This document shows positions 10,969 to 20,626 of a DNA stretch of 64,000 bases, piece after piece (the stretch's first letter is position 1; every line of letters begins with the position of its first letter). Below the pieces are notes generated by a model. It had not been told where the DNA came from and ran no database searches. It saw nothing but the letters and a program-made list of their open reading frames with translations. The stretch is from Tissierella sp. MB52-C2 (GTDB lineage Bacteria; Bacillota; Clostridia; Tissierellales; Tissierellaceae), in contig NZ_CP133261.1 of the NCBI RefSeq assembly GCF_030931715.1, forward strand, positions 2,954,643 to 3,018,642. The letters run 5' to 3'. A program made the position numbers and the translations under genes.

Positions 10969-12354
10969 TTACTCCATGTCTTCCATTTTATATTTATATA
11001 TTTTCTTATAAAGGGCAGTTCTATGTATACCTAGCTTCTCAGCAGCTAGGGTTTTATTTCCCTTTGCCAATAAAATTGCCTTTTTTATAGTTTCTTTCTC
11101 CACTTCTTCAACTACATCTTTAAGTTTAGGAATATCTTCTATATTCTTTGGTAAATAGCTTTCTCCATCTATAATTCTTTCTGGTAAATGTTCAGGTAGT
11201 ATGATTCTTCCTGTAGAAAGATTAATTGCTCTTTCTAGTATATTTCTTAACTCCCTTACATTTCCTGGCCAACTGTAAGACTTTAATATTCTCATAGCTT
11301 CCTTAGACAATTCTTTTTGTCCTACTGCCATTTCTTTAATTAGATAATCTAGAATATTTTCAGTTAAAGGTTCTATATCCTCCATTCTTTCTCTTAAAGG
11401 TAAGATCTCTATGGATATTACATTTAATCTATAATATAAATCTTCTCTAAATTTACCTTTTTTTATAGATTCCTCAATATTTTCATTAGTGGCAGCTATA
11501 ACCCTTGCATCAAAATTAATCTTTTTATTGCCACCTATTCTTTCAAATTCCTTGGATTCTAAAACTCGAAGTATCTTTGCCTGCATTTCTAGAGGCATAT
11601 CTCCAATCTCATCTAAAAATATAGTACCACCAGAGGCAAGTTCAAACTTTCCAGGCTTACCATCCTTTCTAGCTCCTGTAAAAGCACCGCTATCATAACC
11701 AAAGAGTTCAGACTCTAATAATTCCTTTGGAATTGCAGCACAATTAATAGCTATAAAAGCTTCTTCCTTTCTATAGCTTGCCCTATGAATGGCATGGGCA
11801 AATAATTCCTTTCCAGTACCAGATTCTCCAGTAATCAATACTGTGGAATTAGTTTCTGATGCCATTTTTCCAACCTTTTTTAAATACTCCATCTTTGGAT
11901 TTCTAGTAATTATACTGTGAAAAGAATACTTTGTACCTTCTATTCTTTCAATTTCACCCTTATACTTATTTATCTTTGATTGCAAATCAAGGAGCTGATG
12001 GGCCAGCTCCTTGACTTCACTAATATCTTTAAAAAGTACTGTACCTACAGCACCTATTATCTTGTCTTGCTTGATTATGGGAATACGATTTGTAATCATA
12101 TCATGGCCTTGAATTCTTTGAACATCCCTTAATTCTTTTTTTCCTGTCTTTAATACAATATGCATACGGGTATTTTCAATTATTTCTTCCACAGGTTTGC
12201 CTATGGCATCTTCCTCTTTTATGCCCATAAGCTTCTCATAGTTCATCTTAACGATTTTACCATTAGGATCAACTAAAACATAACCTTCATAAGCATAATT
12301 TAAAATATCCACAAGCATCTCAAAACTATCCTTAAGTTCAATCAATTTATCCAC
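10969..12354 (-). CDS. PAS-domain sigma-54-dependent transcriptional activator
   Basis: 461 residues, GTG start at 12354 behind AAAAGGGGGTCATATT. An N-terminal PAS domain (about 10-120) is followed by the AAA+ domain, with Walker [16 protein letters not shown], the sigma-54-contacting GAFTGA loop in '[16 protein letters not shown]', Walker [18 protein letters not shown] and the arginine-finger region. A Fis-type helix-turn-helix ([20 protein letters not shown]) ends the protein. The PAS domain probably senses a metabolite or redox state. It sits directly upstream of the thl-ctfAB sigma-54 promoter and is the obvious candidate activator. Confidence 0.93.
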   Translation of the reverse strand: MDKLIELKDSFEMLVDILNYAYEGYVLVDPNGKIVKMNYEKLMGIKEEDAIGKPVEEIIENTRMHIVLKTGKKELRDVQRIQGHDMITNRIPIIKQDKIIGAVGTVLFKDISEVKELAHQLLDLQSKINKYKGEIERIEGTKYSFHSIITRNPKMEYLKKVGKMASETNSTVLITGESGTGKELFAHAIHRASYRKEEAFIAINCAAIPKELLESELFGYDSGAFTGARKDGKPGKFELASGGTIFLDEIGDMPLEMQAKILRVLESKEFERIGGNKKINFDARVIAATNENIEESIKKGKFREDLYYRLNVISIEILPLRERMEDIEPLTENILDYLIKEMAVGQKELSKEAMRILKSYSWPGNVRELRNILERAINLSTGRIILPEHLPERIIDGESYLPKNIEDIPKLKDVVEEVEKETIKKAILLAKGNKTLAAEKLGIHRTALYKKIYKYKMEDME

Positions 12355-12369
12355 AATATGACCCCCTTT

Positions 12370-12488
12370 TAGTGAATAACTAATAACTACTAGTAAATAG
12401 TTGTGGAAGTTTCTAGTAAACTAGAAACTATTAACCTAAAGACCCAAAAGCCTGACCCAAAAACTATTCACTTTTCACTCTTCACTAT
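12370..12488. repeat. AGTGAATAGT-type palindromic repeat, copy 2
   Basis: Holds AGTGAATAAC, TAGTAAATAGTTGTGGAAG, the hairpin TTTCTAGTAAACTAGAAA and AACTATTCACTTTTCACT. It overlaps the last codons and stop of wecB and stops just before the ribosome site of the activator gene. Confidence 0.78.
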
Positions 12489-13584
12489 TAACTAATATAT
12501 CTACTATTCTCTCACTAGCCTTTCCATCTCCATATGGGTTTATTGCGTTTGCCATTTTATTGTATTCTTCTTCATTTGATAATAGTAAATTCAATTCATT
12601 ATATAGTTTTTCATAGGTTGTCCCTACTAATTTAGCAGTACCTGCTTCTACTCCCTCTGGTCTTTCTGTTTCTTCACGAACTACAAGTACAGGTTTACCA
12701 AAGGTTGGTCCTTCTTCCTGAAGTCCACCAGAATCTGTAACTATTAAATGTACCTTTGACATAAGGTTTGCCAGTGGTTCATAGTCCAGTGGTTCTATTA
12801 AATGAATTCTATTATTGCTCCCTAGTACTCTGTTTGCAATATCTCTTACCTTCGGATTTAAGTGCATAGGAAATACTACTTCCACATCCTTATACTCTTC
12901 TACAATATCTTTTATTGCAGTAAATATATTTTCCATAGGTTTACCAATATTTTCACTTCTATGGCTTGTAACTAAAATCACTCTTTTATTTTTATAATCT
13001 AGATTGTTTAACAAATCTAATTCAAATATATAATCTTCTTGACTAACATATTTTAAAGCATCTATTACAGTATTTCCTGTGATAAATATTTTTTCATCTG
13101 GATAATCTTCTCTTAATAGATTTTCTCTATTTTTCTCTGTAGGTGTAAAGTGAAAATCTGCAAGTATACCGGCTAACTTTCTATTGGCTTCTTCTGGATA
13201 AGGAGAATATAGGTTGCCACTACGAAGTCCAGCTTCCACATGACCAATCTTTACTCTTTGATAAAATGCGGCCAATGCTCCTGCAAATACTGTAGTAGTA
13301 TCTCCTTGAACCAGTAATACATCAGGCTTTTCCTTTATAATAACTTCCTCTAAACCTTTTAAAGCTCTTGTTGTAATATCTGTTAGGGTTTGTCCAGGTT
13401 TAAATATATCTAAATCATAGTCTGGCTTTATATTGAATAAATTAAGTACCTGATCTAACATTTCTCTATGTTGAGCAGTTACACATACTATAGACTCTAT
13501 CCCTTCTCTTTTCTCCAATTCTTTCACTATTGGAGCCATTTTGATTCCCTCTGGTCTTGTGCCAAAGACAGTCATTATTTTCAA
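12475..13584 (-). CDS. wecB: UDP-N-acetylglucosamine 2-epimerase (non-hydrolysing)
   Basis: 369 residues. The TTG start at 13584 gives MKIMTVFGTRPEGIKMAP, 5 bases after GAGGAGGGG. The family signatures are present: GTRPEGIKM at the N-terminus, GHVEAGLRSG, TSHRSEN and DSGGLQEEGPTFGKPVLV. It converts UDP-GlcNAc to UDP-ManNAc for cell-wall polymers. The neighbour tagO, which starts lipid-linked polymer synthesis, fits this role. The last residues (VNSEE) and stop codon fall inside a palindromic repeat, so the natural C-terminus may have been altered slightly. Confidence 0.95.
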   Translation of the reverse strand: MKIMTVFGTRPEGIKMAPIVKELEKREGIESIVCVTAQHREMLDQVLNLFNIKPDYDLDIFKPGQTLTDITTRALKGLEEVIIKEKPDVLLVQGDTTTVFAGALAAFYQRVKIGHVEAGLRSGNLYSPYPEEANRKLAGILADFHFTPTEKNRENLLREDYPDEKIFITGNTVIDALKYVSQEDYIFELDLLNNLDYKNKRVILVTSHRSENIGKPMENIFTAIKDIVEEYKDVEVVFPMHLNPKVRDIANRVLGSNNRIHLIEPLDYEPLANLMSKVHLIVTDSGGLQEEGPTFGKPVLVVREETERPEGVEAGTAKLVGTTYEKLYNELNLLLSNEEEYNKMANAINPYGDGKASERIVDILVNSEE

Positions 13585-13602
13585 ATATACCCCTCCTCTT
13601 CT

Positions 13603-13783
13603 TTAGTGAATAGCTAATAACTAATATAAGCAGGGTACCAAAATTGTGGTTTTCAATTTTGTGTACATCGCTTAGTTTGTTCATCTAGTGAATAGTTGTG
13701 TAGGTTTCGAATAAATTCGAAACTATTTAACTGACGACCCAAGGTCTCTCTACTCTTCACTCTTCACTTTTCACTTTTCACTG
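13603..13783. repeat. AGTGAATAGT-type palindromic repeat, copy 3 (with insert)
   Basis: A TTAGTGAATAGC end at 13603 is followed by an unrelated segment with the hairpin CCAAAATTG/CAATTTTG. The full repeat then appears from 13685 (CTAGTGAATAGTTGTG, TTTCGAATAAATTCGAAA, closing TTCACTTTTCACTTTTCACT). It fills the tagO-wecB gap. Confidence 0.72.
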
Positions 13784-13789
13784 GTTCTC

Positions 13790-14812
13790 TCATCTTTTCT
13801 CAAATATACCTAGTCTTATAGCCACTAACACCGATACTAAAAGTAATCCTATGGAAGCATATACTGCTTGCCTAGTATTTGCCCTAGATATTACTACAGC
13901 AAATAATCCAAATCCAGCAGACATAGCATAAAGTATTAGTACAGATTTTTTTTGAGAATATCCTTTGTTTAAAAGTCTATGGTGTAGATGCCCCTTATCT
14001 GCTGAAGCTATGGACTGACCGTTTAATAGTCTTCTAAATATTGCAAAGGTAGTATCAAAAATAGGTACAGATAATATAAGTATAGGAGCTACAATTGCTA
14101 TGGTTGCTACAGATTTCATTACACCCTCTATGGTTATGGCTGCTAACATAAATCCTAAGAATAAAGCACCAGTATCTCCCATGAAGATTTTAGCAGGATT
14201 AAAGTTAAAAGGTAAAAATCCTAAACAAGCCCCTGCTATACTAGCGGATAATATAATTATAGATGTATATCCAAATTTACTTGCCACTATCATAAGGGTT
14301 ATACTAGAGATCATAGCAACTCCCGCTGACAATCCATCTAATCCGTCTATAAAGTTTAATGTATTAGTAATACCAACTATCCAAAAAAGAGTTATGGGAA
14401 TAGACAGCCAATGTAAATAAATTAAAGAGCTATCTTTTGTAAAGGGATTAGTAACAAAATCTACCTTTACACCACCATATATGATTATTAGTCCTGCTAT
14501 AATTTGAAATACAAATTTAGCCTTAGGGTTGAGTTCCCTTAAATCATCTATAATTCCACCTATTACAATAATAGTACCACCTATTAAAATTGAAACTATT
14601 TCTCTATTTAGTGGTAAAAATATTAAAGTAACTGCAATTACACTAAAGAATATTGCCAAGCCACCAATCAGTGGCATTGGCTCTTTGTGTATTCTTCTAT
14701 CGTCTTTTGGAATATCCACAGCACCTATTTTAAATGCTAGTTTTCTTACTAAAGGGGTGGAAATGAATGAAATCAATAAAGCTAGAAAAAATGGTGCAAT
14801 AAAGCTTCCCAC
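13790..14812 (-). CDS. tagO: Undecaprenyl-phosphate GlcNAc-1-phosphate transferase (MraY/WecA family)
   Basis: 340 residues with about ten membrane helices. GTG start at 14812, 9 bases after AGGAG. The catalytic aspartates are in GGIIDDLREL and NFIDGLDGLSAG, the metal-binding loop in FMGDTGALFLGF and the HIHH-type motif in GHLHHRLLNKG. It transfers GlcNAc-1-phosphate to undecaprenyl phosphate, the first step of teichoic-acid-like or other secondary wall polymer synthesis. It lies between upp and wecB. MraY itself is less likely because of the WecA/TagO-type sequence and the wecB neighbour. Confidence 0.92.
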   Translation of the reverse strand: MGSFIAPFFLALLISFISTPLVRKLAFKIGAVDIPKDDRRIHKEPMPLIGGLAIFFSVIAVTLIFLPLNREIVSILIGGTIIVIGGIIDDLRELNPKAKFVFQIIAGLIIIYGGVKVDFVTNPFTKDSSLIYLHWLSIPITLFWIVGITNTLNFIDGLDGLSAGVAMISSITLMIVASKFGYTSIIILSASIAGACLGFLPFNFNPAKIFMGDTGALFLGFMLAAITIEGVMKSVATIAIVAPILILSVPIFDTTFAIFRRLLNGQSIASADKGHLHHRLLNKGYSQKKSVLILYAMSAGFGLFAVVISRANTRQAVYASIGLLLVSVLVAIRLGIFEKR

Positions 14813-14826
14813 ATTAATCCACTCCT

Positions 14827-15498
<672 letters not shown>

Positions 15499-15510
15499 TT
15501 ATATCACAAA

Positions 15511-15948
15511 TTAAACTTCAATTTCACTTATTTTTTCTATTCTTCTTCCATGTCTTCCTCCAGCGAATTCAGTTTTTAACCAAATTCCTACTATTTCCAT
15601 GGCTAAATCCCTTCCTATGACTCTCCCACCAAGGGCTAAAATATTAGCATCATTATGTTCTCTACTCATTCTTGCAGAATAGGTATCTCCGCACAATGCA
15701 CATCTAATGCCCTTTACTTTATTACAAGCTATGGAAATACCAATACCTGTGCCACAGATAACTATGGCTCTATCTACCTCTTTTTTAACTACAGCTTCAG
15801 ATACCTTTTTTCCATAATCAGGATAATCTACTGAATCCATGGAATCAGTTCCACAATCTATATATTCAATTCCTTCCTTATCCAGATATTCTTTAATATA
15901 TTCTTTTAATTCAAATCCTCCATGATCACTGCCTATACCAATTTTCAT
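15511..15948 (-). CDS. rpiB: Ribose-5-phosphate isomerase B
   Basis: 145 residues, usual length. It begins MKIGIGSDHGGFELKEYIK, and the catalytic cysteine is in VICGTGIGISIACNK. The sugar-phosphate-binding 'REHNDANILALGGRVIG' segment follows. It interconverts ribose-5- and ribulose-5-phosphate in the pentose phosphate pathway. It is 34 bases after ywlE in the same operon. Confidence 0.96.
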   Translation of the reverse strand: MKIGIGSDHGGFELKEYIKEYLDKEGIEYIDCGTDSMDSVDYPDYGKKVSEAVVKKEVDRAIVICGTGIGISIACNKVKGIRCALCGDTYSARMSREHNDANILALGGRVIGRDLAMEIVGIWLKTEFAGGRHGRRIEKISEIEV

Positions 15949-15982
15949 TTATATTCCTCCCTATTTTAAAGTCAATGGACTA

Positions 15983-16417
15983 TTAAAAATCAATCTGTAC
16001 TATTGCCTGATATATCTCGTCTCTTATATTTTCATATAGTTTAAGACTGCCTCCAAAGGGATCTGATACATCTTTGCCTTTATTATAGGCGTATTCCATT
16101 AGAGTATAAACCTTACCAGCAGATGCTGGAAAGTTTGATATTATAAAGTTCTTATGGGAATCCCCCATGGTCAAAATCAAATCTGCCTCTTCTATTAAAC
16201 CTATATGTAGCTGAGAAGCTTCATGGTCAGATATATCTATGCCTATTTTCTTCATCGCCTCAATGGAGTTAATAGATGCATTATCTCCATCAAATACAGA
16301 AATACCTGCAGATTTAACTTCTATATTTAAACCTTTGTTTTCTGCTATGGAACGCAAAATACCTTCAGCCATAGGGCTTCTACAAGTGTTACCAGTACAT
16401 ACAAATAATATCTTCAT
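15983..16417 (-). CDS. ywlE: Protein-arginine phosphatase (low-molecular-weight PTP fold)
   Basis: 144 residues. The CX5R phosphatase loop is CTGNTCRSPMAEG, with Cys7 as nucleophile and Arg13; the general acid Asp lies in 'KDVSDPFGGS'. In this family Thr at position 11, rather than Ile or Val of tyrosine phosphatases, marks phospho-arginine phosphatases of the YwlE type, and Thr11 is present here. It would reverse McsB-type arginine phosphorylation; no mcsB is in this window. The gene is between sua5 and rpiB, as in Bacillus. Confidence 0.88.
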   Translation of the reverse strand: MKILFVCTGNTCRSPMAEGILRSIAENKGLNIEVKSAGISVFDGDNASINSIEAMKKIGIDISDHEASQLHIGLIEEADLILTMGDSHKNFIISNFPASAGKVYTLMEYAYNKGKDVSDPFGGSLKLYENIRDEIYQAIVQIDF

Positions 16418-16428
16418 TTATATCCCCC

Positions 16429-17478
16429 TTAAACTTCTATGATTTTACCTCCAGAAGCCTTCATCATTCTATTCATTATGGCTGTTCCTAGAAAGGAAAA
16501 ATCAACGCCTTCACCTAAAATTATATCTACATTTTCTTCATCAAATAATCTTAGGGTATTAAATAAATTATGGGCTATGGTTTTCTTATCTTTTCTACTA
16601 CCCATAGATATTACTATGCCTTCTTTATAAAATTCCTTTGTCTCATCTGTACAAATAATTCCTACAATTTTTCCATTACTTATATATTCCTTAGTCTTTA
16701 CTGAAATAGTCTCTACAATGTTTCTAACTTCTCCATTATAAACTATCATCTCTGATTTAGGAGCGTAATGTCTGTATTTTTGTCCAGGTGATTTAGGTAC
16801 AATATTTTCATCTTCTTTTATTATAGCAAAGTCTACCTCTATATTGGGAATTATTTTTATTAAATCTTCCTTCGTTATTCCACCAGGTCGAAGAATCATC
16901 GGAATTTCTCCTGATAAATCTAGAACTGTTGACTCCAAACCTATTCCAGCATTTCCACCATCTATTATTATATCAACCTTGCCATTTAAATCTTCAATAA
17001 CGTGTTTTGCCGATGTAGGGCTAGGTCTTCCCGATGTATTAGCAGAGGGTGCCGCAATGGGAATATTAGACTTTTTTATTAGCTCTAATGCTATTTTATT
17101 CTCAGGCATTCTAATGGCTACAGTATTTAGTCCCGCCGTAATTATACTAGAAACCTTGTCTGATTTTTTTAAAAGTATAGTAAGAGGTCCCGGCCAAAAC
17201 TTTTCCATACATTTTTTAGCTACTTCAGGTATCTTCATTACCAATTCCTCTACTTGGTCAATAGACGACACATGAAGGATTAAGGGATTATCCTGTGGCC
17301 TGCCTTTGGCAATAAAAATCTTTTTTGCAGCAGACTCATCAAATCCATTGGCTCCAAGACCATAAACGGTCTCTGTAGGAAATGCAACTAGCCCACCGCT
17401 TTTAATTTTGTCTACTGCTTCATTTATTAAGTTTTCATCTATATTGTCTTCTATTATCTTTAATATTTTAGTATCCAT
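16429..17478 (-). CDS. tsaC: L-threonylcarbamoyladenylate synthase (Sua5/YwlC type)
   Basis: Start at the ATG at 17478 (MDTKILKIIEDN), 5 bases after GGAGG; 349 residues. The N-terminal YrdC/Sua5 domain contains GGLVAFPTETVYGLGANG and the KGRPQDNPL motif. A linker with PGQKYRHYAPK leads to the C-terminal Sua5 domain. It makes threonylcarbamoyl-AMP for the t6A modification of ANN-decoding tRNAs. It is the first gene of the sua5-ywlE-rpiB-upp operon, behind a clear promoter. Confidence 0.95.
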   Translation of the reverse strand: MDTKILKIIEDNIDENLINEAVDKIKSGGLVAFPTETVYGLGANGFDESAAKKIFIAKGRPQDNPLILHVSSIDQVEELVMKIPEVAKKCMEKFWPGPLTILLKKSDKVSSIITAGLNTVAIRMPENKIALELIKKSNIPIAAPSANTSGRPSPTSAKHVIEDLNGKVDIIIDGGNAGIGLESTVLDLSGEIPMILRPGGITKEDLIKIIPNIEVDFAIIKEDENIVPKSPGQKYRHYAPKSEMIVYNGEVRNIVETISVKTKEYISNGKIVGIICTDETKEFYKEGIVISMGSRKDKKTIAHNLFNTLRLFDEENVDIILGEGVDFSFLGTAIMNRMMKASGGKIIEV

Positions 17479-17498
17479 ATTAACCTCCAAATCTAATG

Positions 17499-17526
17499 AA
17501 AAGTGAATAACTATTCATTATTCACT
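17499..17526. repeat. AGTGAATAGT-type repeat, partial copy 4
   Basis: Only the terminal part remains: AAGTGAATAACTATTCATTATTCACT, between the sua5 promoter and its ribosome site, so it would be transcribed in the 5' leader. Confidence 0.6.
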
Positions 17527-17532
17527 GATTTA

Positions 17533-17561
17533 ATTATATATTATTACCTTAGGATTAACAA
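17533..17561 (-). promoter_or_regulatory. Sigma-A-type promoter of sua5-ywlE-rpiB-upp
   Basis: TTGTTA (17556-17561) and TATAAT (17533-17538) are 17 bases apart on the minus strand, about 50 bases upstream of the sua5 start. The rest of the gap, 17562-17690, is AT-rich and shows nothing else clear. Confidence 0.7.
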
Positions 17562-17690
17562 TTAACAAAGAATAATTAGTGCTTTTTATTTCATAATGGA
17601 TATTTTTTAAATTAGAAATCAAAGTGAATTAAAAATTAATAACTAATAATTATCAAAGACTTTTCATATTTATTAGTGGGAGGGATTTTT

Positions 17691-18401
17691 ATGAATATAT
17701 GGTTTGTTGGACTTATTGGATTATTAGTAGGAGTAGTTGGTACTGGACTTGGAAGTTTTATTGGCATATATATAAAGAAAACGGATAAGGTTTTAAGTTT
17801 TTTGCTTGGACTAACTAGTGGTTTTATGATGTTTATAGTAAGTTTTCATTTATTCCCAGAAGCCTTTTACTTAGGTGGAATCCTTAATGTAATTCTAGGT
17901 GTTTTAATGGGAATTACCATTATCATTATATTGGAACTTCTAATTGAAAAAATGGAATATTTAGTAGGAATAAGATCTGGATTGCTTTTAGCATTAAGTA
18001 TAGCTATACATAATATGCCTGAGGGTTTAGCCTTAGGTTCTACTTTAGTAGGCGTATCTGATTTTGGATTTGTATTGACTTTTGCCATGCTCTTACATAA
18101 TATTCCAGAGGGAATATCTATGGCTCTGCCACTAAGTATGAAGAATGTCAGCCCTATTAAAATAATGGCCATTAGCATATTAGCAGGTGCTCCCACAGGT
18201 ATAGGTGCATATATTGGTGCCTATTTAGGTACCATATCCAACAATATAATATCCATTTGTTTAGCTGTAGCAGGTGGGATTATGCTATATATAGTCTGTG
18301 ATGATTTAATCCCAACTGGAAAAAATGTTTACAAAGGTAGAATCTCCAGCCTTGGAGTTATTGGTGGATTTATACTTGGAATTATATTATATTTTAAATA
18401 A
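17691..18401 (+). CDS. ZIP-family divalent metal transporter
   Basis: Start at the ATG at 17691, after GGGAGGGATTTTT; 236 residues and about seven membrane helices. The metal-binding helices carry SIAIHNMPEGLALG and MLLHNIPEGISMALPL, the paired HNxPEG motifs of ZIP transporters (ZupT/GufA branch). It would import zinc or related divalent ions; which metal cannot be decided, and I saw no convincing Zur or MntR box in the upstream region. It stands alone, divergent from sua5 and convergent with prfA. Confidence 0.9.
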   Translation: MNIWFVGLIGLLVGVVGTGLGSFIGIYIKKTDKVLSFLLGLTSGFMMFIVSFHLFPEAFYLGGILNVILGVLMGITIIIILELLIEKMEYLVGIRSGLLLALSIAIHNMPEGLALGSTLVGVSDFGFVLTFAMLLHNIPEGISMALPLSMKNVSPIKIMAISILAGAPTGIGAYIGAYLGTISNNIISICLAVAGGIMLYIVCDDLIPTGKNVYKGRISSLGVIGGFILGIILYFK

Positions 18402-18406
18402 TATAC

Positions 18407-18451
18407 AATAACTCCGATTTTTGAAGCTTGGCTTCAAAAATCGGAGCTATT
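18407..18451. terminator. Bidirectional terminator of the AATAACTCCG family, copy 1
   Basis: Stem AATAACTCCGATTTTTGAAGC pairs with GCTTCAAAAATCGGAGCTATT around a TTG loop, with A/T runs on both sides. It separates the convergent zip and prfA genes. Confidence 0.85.
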
Positions 18452-18459
18452 TAAATTTA

Positions 18460-19524
18460 TTATTCTCCACTTAATTTCTCTGCTTGATCTGATGTAATTA
18501 AGGAGTCTATCATTTCGTCTAAATCTCCATCTACAAAAGCATCTAATTTATATAATGTTAAGTTAATTCTGTGATCTGTTACTCTTCCTTGTGGGAAGTT
18601 GTAAGTTCTAATTCTTTCTGATCTATCTCCCGTACCTACTTGACCTTTTCTTTCTTCTGCTATTTCTGCTTCTTGATCAGTTAACATTTTATCGTATAAT
18701 CTAGTTTTAAGTATTTTCATTGCCTTTTCTCTGTTTTTGATTTGGCTTCTCTCATCTTGACAGGCAACTACTACTCCTGTAGGTATATGAGTAATTCTAA
18801 CAGCAGAGTCAGTAGTATTAACGTGCTGTCCACCTGCTCCTGAAGATCTATAGATATCTATCTTTAAATCCTTTTCTTGAATTTCTATATCCACGTCTTC
18901 AGCTTCTGGTAATACTGCAACTGTAGATGTAGATGTATGAATTCTACCACTGGCTTCAGTTTCAGGTACTCTTTGAACTCTGTGTACTCCTGATTCATAT
19001 TTTAATCTACTATATGCACCTTTACCTCTTATCATAAATATTACTTCTTTAAATCCACCTATACCAATTTCATTACTGCTCATTACTTCTACTTTCCATC
19101 TATTTCTCTCTGCATATCTTGAGTACATTCTAAATAATACTCCTGCAAATAGAGCTGCCTCATCTCCACCAGCTCCTCCTCTTATTTCCACTATAACGTT
19201 TTTGTGGTCATTAGGATCCTTTGGTATAAGTAATATTCTAAGTTCTTCTTCTATTGTAGCTAGATTAGTTTCTAAATCTTTTATTTCTTCTTTAACTAAT
19301 TCCTTCATTTCCTCATCTAGTTTATCTCTAAGCATTTCCTTAGCTTCTTCTAAGCCATCCCTAGTTTCTCTAAATTCTCTATATTTAAATACTATAGGTT
19401 CAATATCTGAATGCTCCTTCATAAGCTTTTGCCATAATTCTCTGTCATTTATTACTTCCATGTCTATTACTTTTTCACCAAGTTCATCATATCTAGCTTC
19501 AATTGAAGCCAATTTATCTAACAT
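18460..19524 (-). CDS. prfA: Peptide chain release factor 1
   Basis: 354 residues from the ATG at 19524 ([15 protein letters not shown]), about 8 bases after GGAGGAG; ten residues of upstream open frame are discarded. The GGQ loop is '[19 protein letters not shown]', which places Gln in the peptidyl-transferase centre. The helical N-terminal domain precedes the codon-recognition superdomain. RF1 reads UAA and UAG. The adjacent prmC methylates the GGQ glutamine, although here two chrA genes lie between them. Confidence 0.97.
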   Translation of the reverse strand: MLDKLASIEARYDELGEKVIDMEVINDRELWQKLMKEHSDIEPIVFKYREFRETRDGLEEAKEMLRDKLDEEMKELVKEEIKDLETNLATIEEELRILLIPKDPNDHKNVIVEIRGGAGGDEAALFAGVLFRMYSRYAERNRWKVEVMSSNEIGIGGFKEVIFMIRGKGAYSRLKYESGVHRVQRVPETEASGRIHTSTSTVAVLPEAEDVDIEIQEKDLKIDIYRSSGAGGQHVNTTDSAVRITHIPTGVVVACQDERSQIKNREKAMKILKTRLYDKMLTDQEAEIAEERKGQVGTGDRSERIRTYNFPQGRVTDHRINLTLYKLDAFVDGDLDEMIDSLITSDQAEKLSGE

Positions 19525-19554
19525 TCTTTCACTCCTCCTTAATACAATTGTCAA

Positions 19555-20073
19555 TTAATATATAAATGCTCCTACTACTCCAGCTAACACAATAACCAAT
19601 ATTGGATGCAGTTTTTTAAATGATGTTAAATAGAAGAGTATTGCCATTAATACAAAGCTCTTTATATCTATAATTGCATCTTTAGCTACTGTTAAGCTAG
19701 CAGAGGTAATTAATCCTAGTACTACTGGTCTTATTCCTGTAAATGCCCAAGATACATAGGGTGAACTCTTAAACTTAGATAGGAAATGGGCAATGATCAG
19801 TATTATAACTATAGATGGTAAAACTACAGCAAATGTTGCGGCAATTGCTCCTAATATTCCTCCAACCTTATATCCTAAAAATGTGGCAGAATTTATAGCA
19901 ACAGGTCCTGGTGTCATTTCCACTACAGCCAATATATCTATAAATTCCTTAGTAGTCAGCCAACCATGAACATCTATTATCTCTTTCCTTATTAGCGGTA
20001 ACATAGCATATCCACCACCAAAACTAAAGGCTCCTATTTTCAAAAATGAGATAAAAAGTTTAAATATATTCAT
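19555..20073 (-). CDS. chrA: Chromate transporter family half-protein (ChrA, second)
   Basis: 172 residues, a single CHR domain with five to six membrane helices. It begins with 'FKLFISFLKIGAFSFGGGYAMLPL', and the 'EMTPGPVAINSATFLGY' motif follows. It is the short (SCHR) type, which works as a pair of half-proteins encoded side by side. Its ATG overlaps the stop of the partner gene. Some family members export chromate; in anaerobes the natural substrate is unknown. Confidence 0.88.
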   Translation of the reverse strand: MNIFKLFISFLKIGAFSFGGGYAMLPLIRKEIIDVHGWLTTKEFIDILAVVEMTPGPVAINSATFLGYKVGGILGAIAATFAVVLPSIVIILIIAHFLSKFKSSPYVSWAFTGIRPVVLGLITSASLTVAKDAIIDIKSFVLMAILFYLTSFKKLHPILVIVLAGVVGAFIY

Positions 20074-20612
20074 ATTTTTTTCTCCTTGTTTTTAAAATAG
20101 ATAATTGAGCCAATGGAAGAAACAAGGATTATAATTATTGGACTTAAATCAAATAATAGTATAGAAAGAACTGTAAGTACTGCTCCTATTACCATAGCCT
20201 TGTTGAATTTCATGGTTTTTCCCAGTTTATATACAGCTGAAAATATTAAAGCCGATACTGCAGGTCTTATTCCTAAAAATACCTTATCTACAATGGGATT
20301 AGTTCTATATCCCCAAAAGAATGTCACAATTAAGAGTATAATAGTAAATGAAGGAAGAACAGTTCCTAGTGTACATATTATTGCTCCTTTAAATCCCGCC
20401 TTCTTATATCCTACATAAGTACTTGTATTTACAGCCACAGGTCCTGGTGTTACTTCTGCTATAGCTAGTATATCCACAAATTCATCTGATGTAAGCCAAT
20501 TATTTTCTTCCACTACTTCTCTTTGAATTAATGGAAGCATTGCATATCCACCACCAATGGTAAATGCACCTATTTTAAAAAACGTCATAAATAGTTTAAA
20601 TAATAATTCCAC
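20070..20612 (-). CDS. chrA: Chromate transporter family half-protein (ChrA, first)
   Basis: 180 residues with a GTG start at 20612. It shares the family motifs with its partner (FKIGAFTIGGGYAMLPLIQRE and AEVTPGPVAVNTSTYVGY) and has the same helix pattern, so the two arose by duplication. The four-base ATGA overlap with the next gene suggests 1:1 production of an antiparallel heterodimer. The pair is inserted between prmC and prfA, which are usually adjacent. Confidence 0.88.
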   Translation of the reverse strand: MELLFKLFMTFFKIGAFTIGGGYAMLPLIQREVVEENNWLTSDEFVDILAIAEVTPGPVAVNTSTYVGYKKAGFKGAIICTLGTVLPSFTIILLIVTFFWGYRTNPIVDKVFLGIRPAVSALIFSAVYKLGKTMKFNKAMVIGAVLTVLSILLFDLSPIIIILVSSIGSIIYFKNKEKKI

Positions 20613-20626
20613 TTAAAGCACCACCC

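Noticed and set aside
13466-13684. Possible small gene overlapping the start of wecB on the same strand
   Set aside because: It covers the 5' end of wecB in another frame and a repeat; no ribosome site and no protein-like composition.
14100-14420. 106-codon plus-strand frame inside tagO
   Set aside because: It is antisense to a well-conserved gene and has no ribosome site; such shadows are frequent here opposite membrane protein genes.
16844-17275. 143-codon plus-strand frame opposite sua5
   Set aside because: Fully antisense to a recognisable enzyme, no initiation signals.
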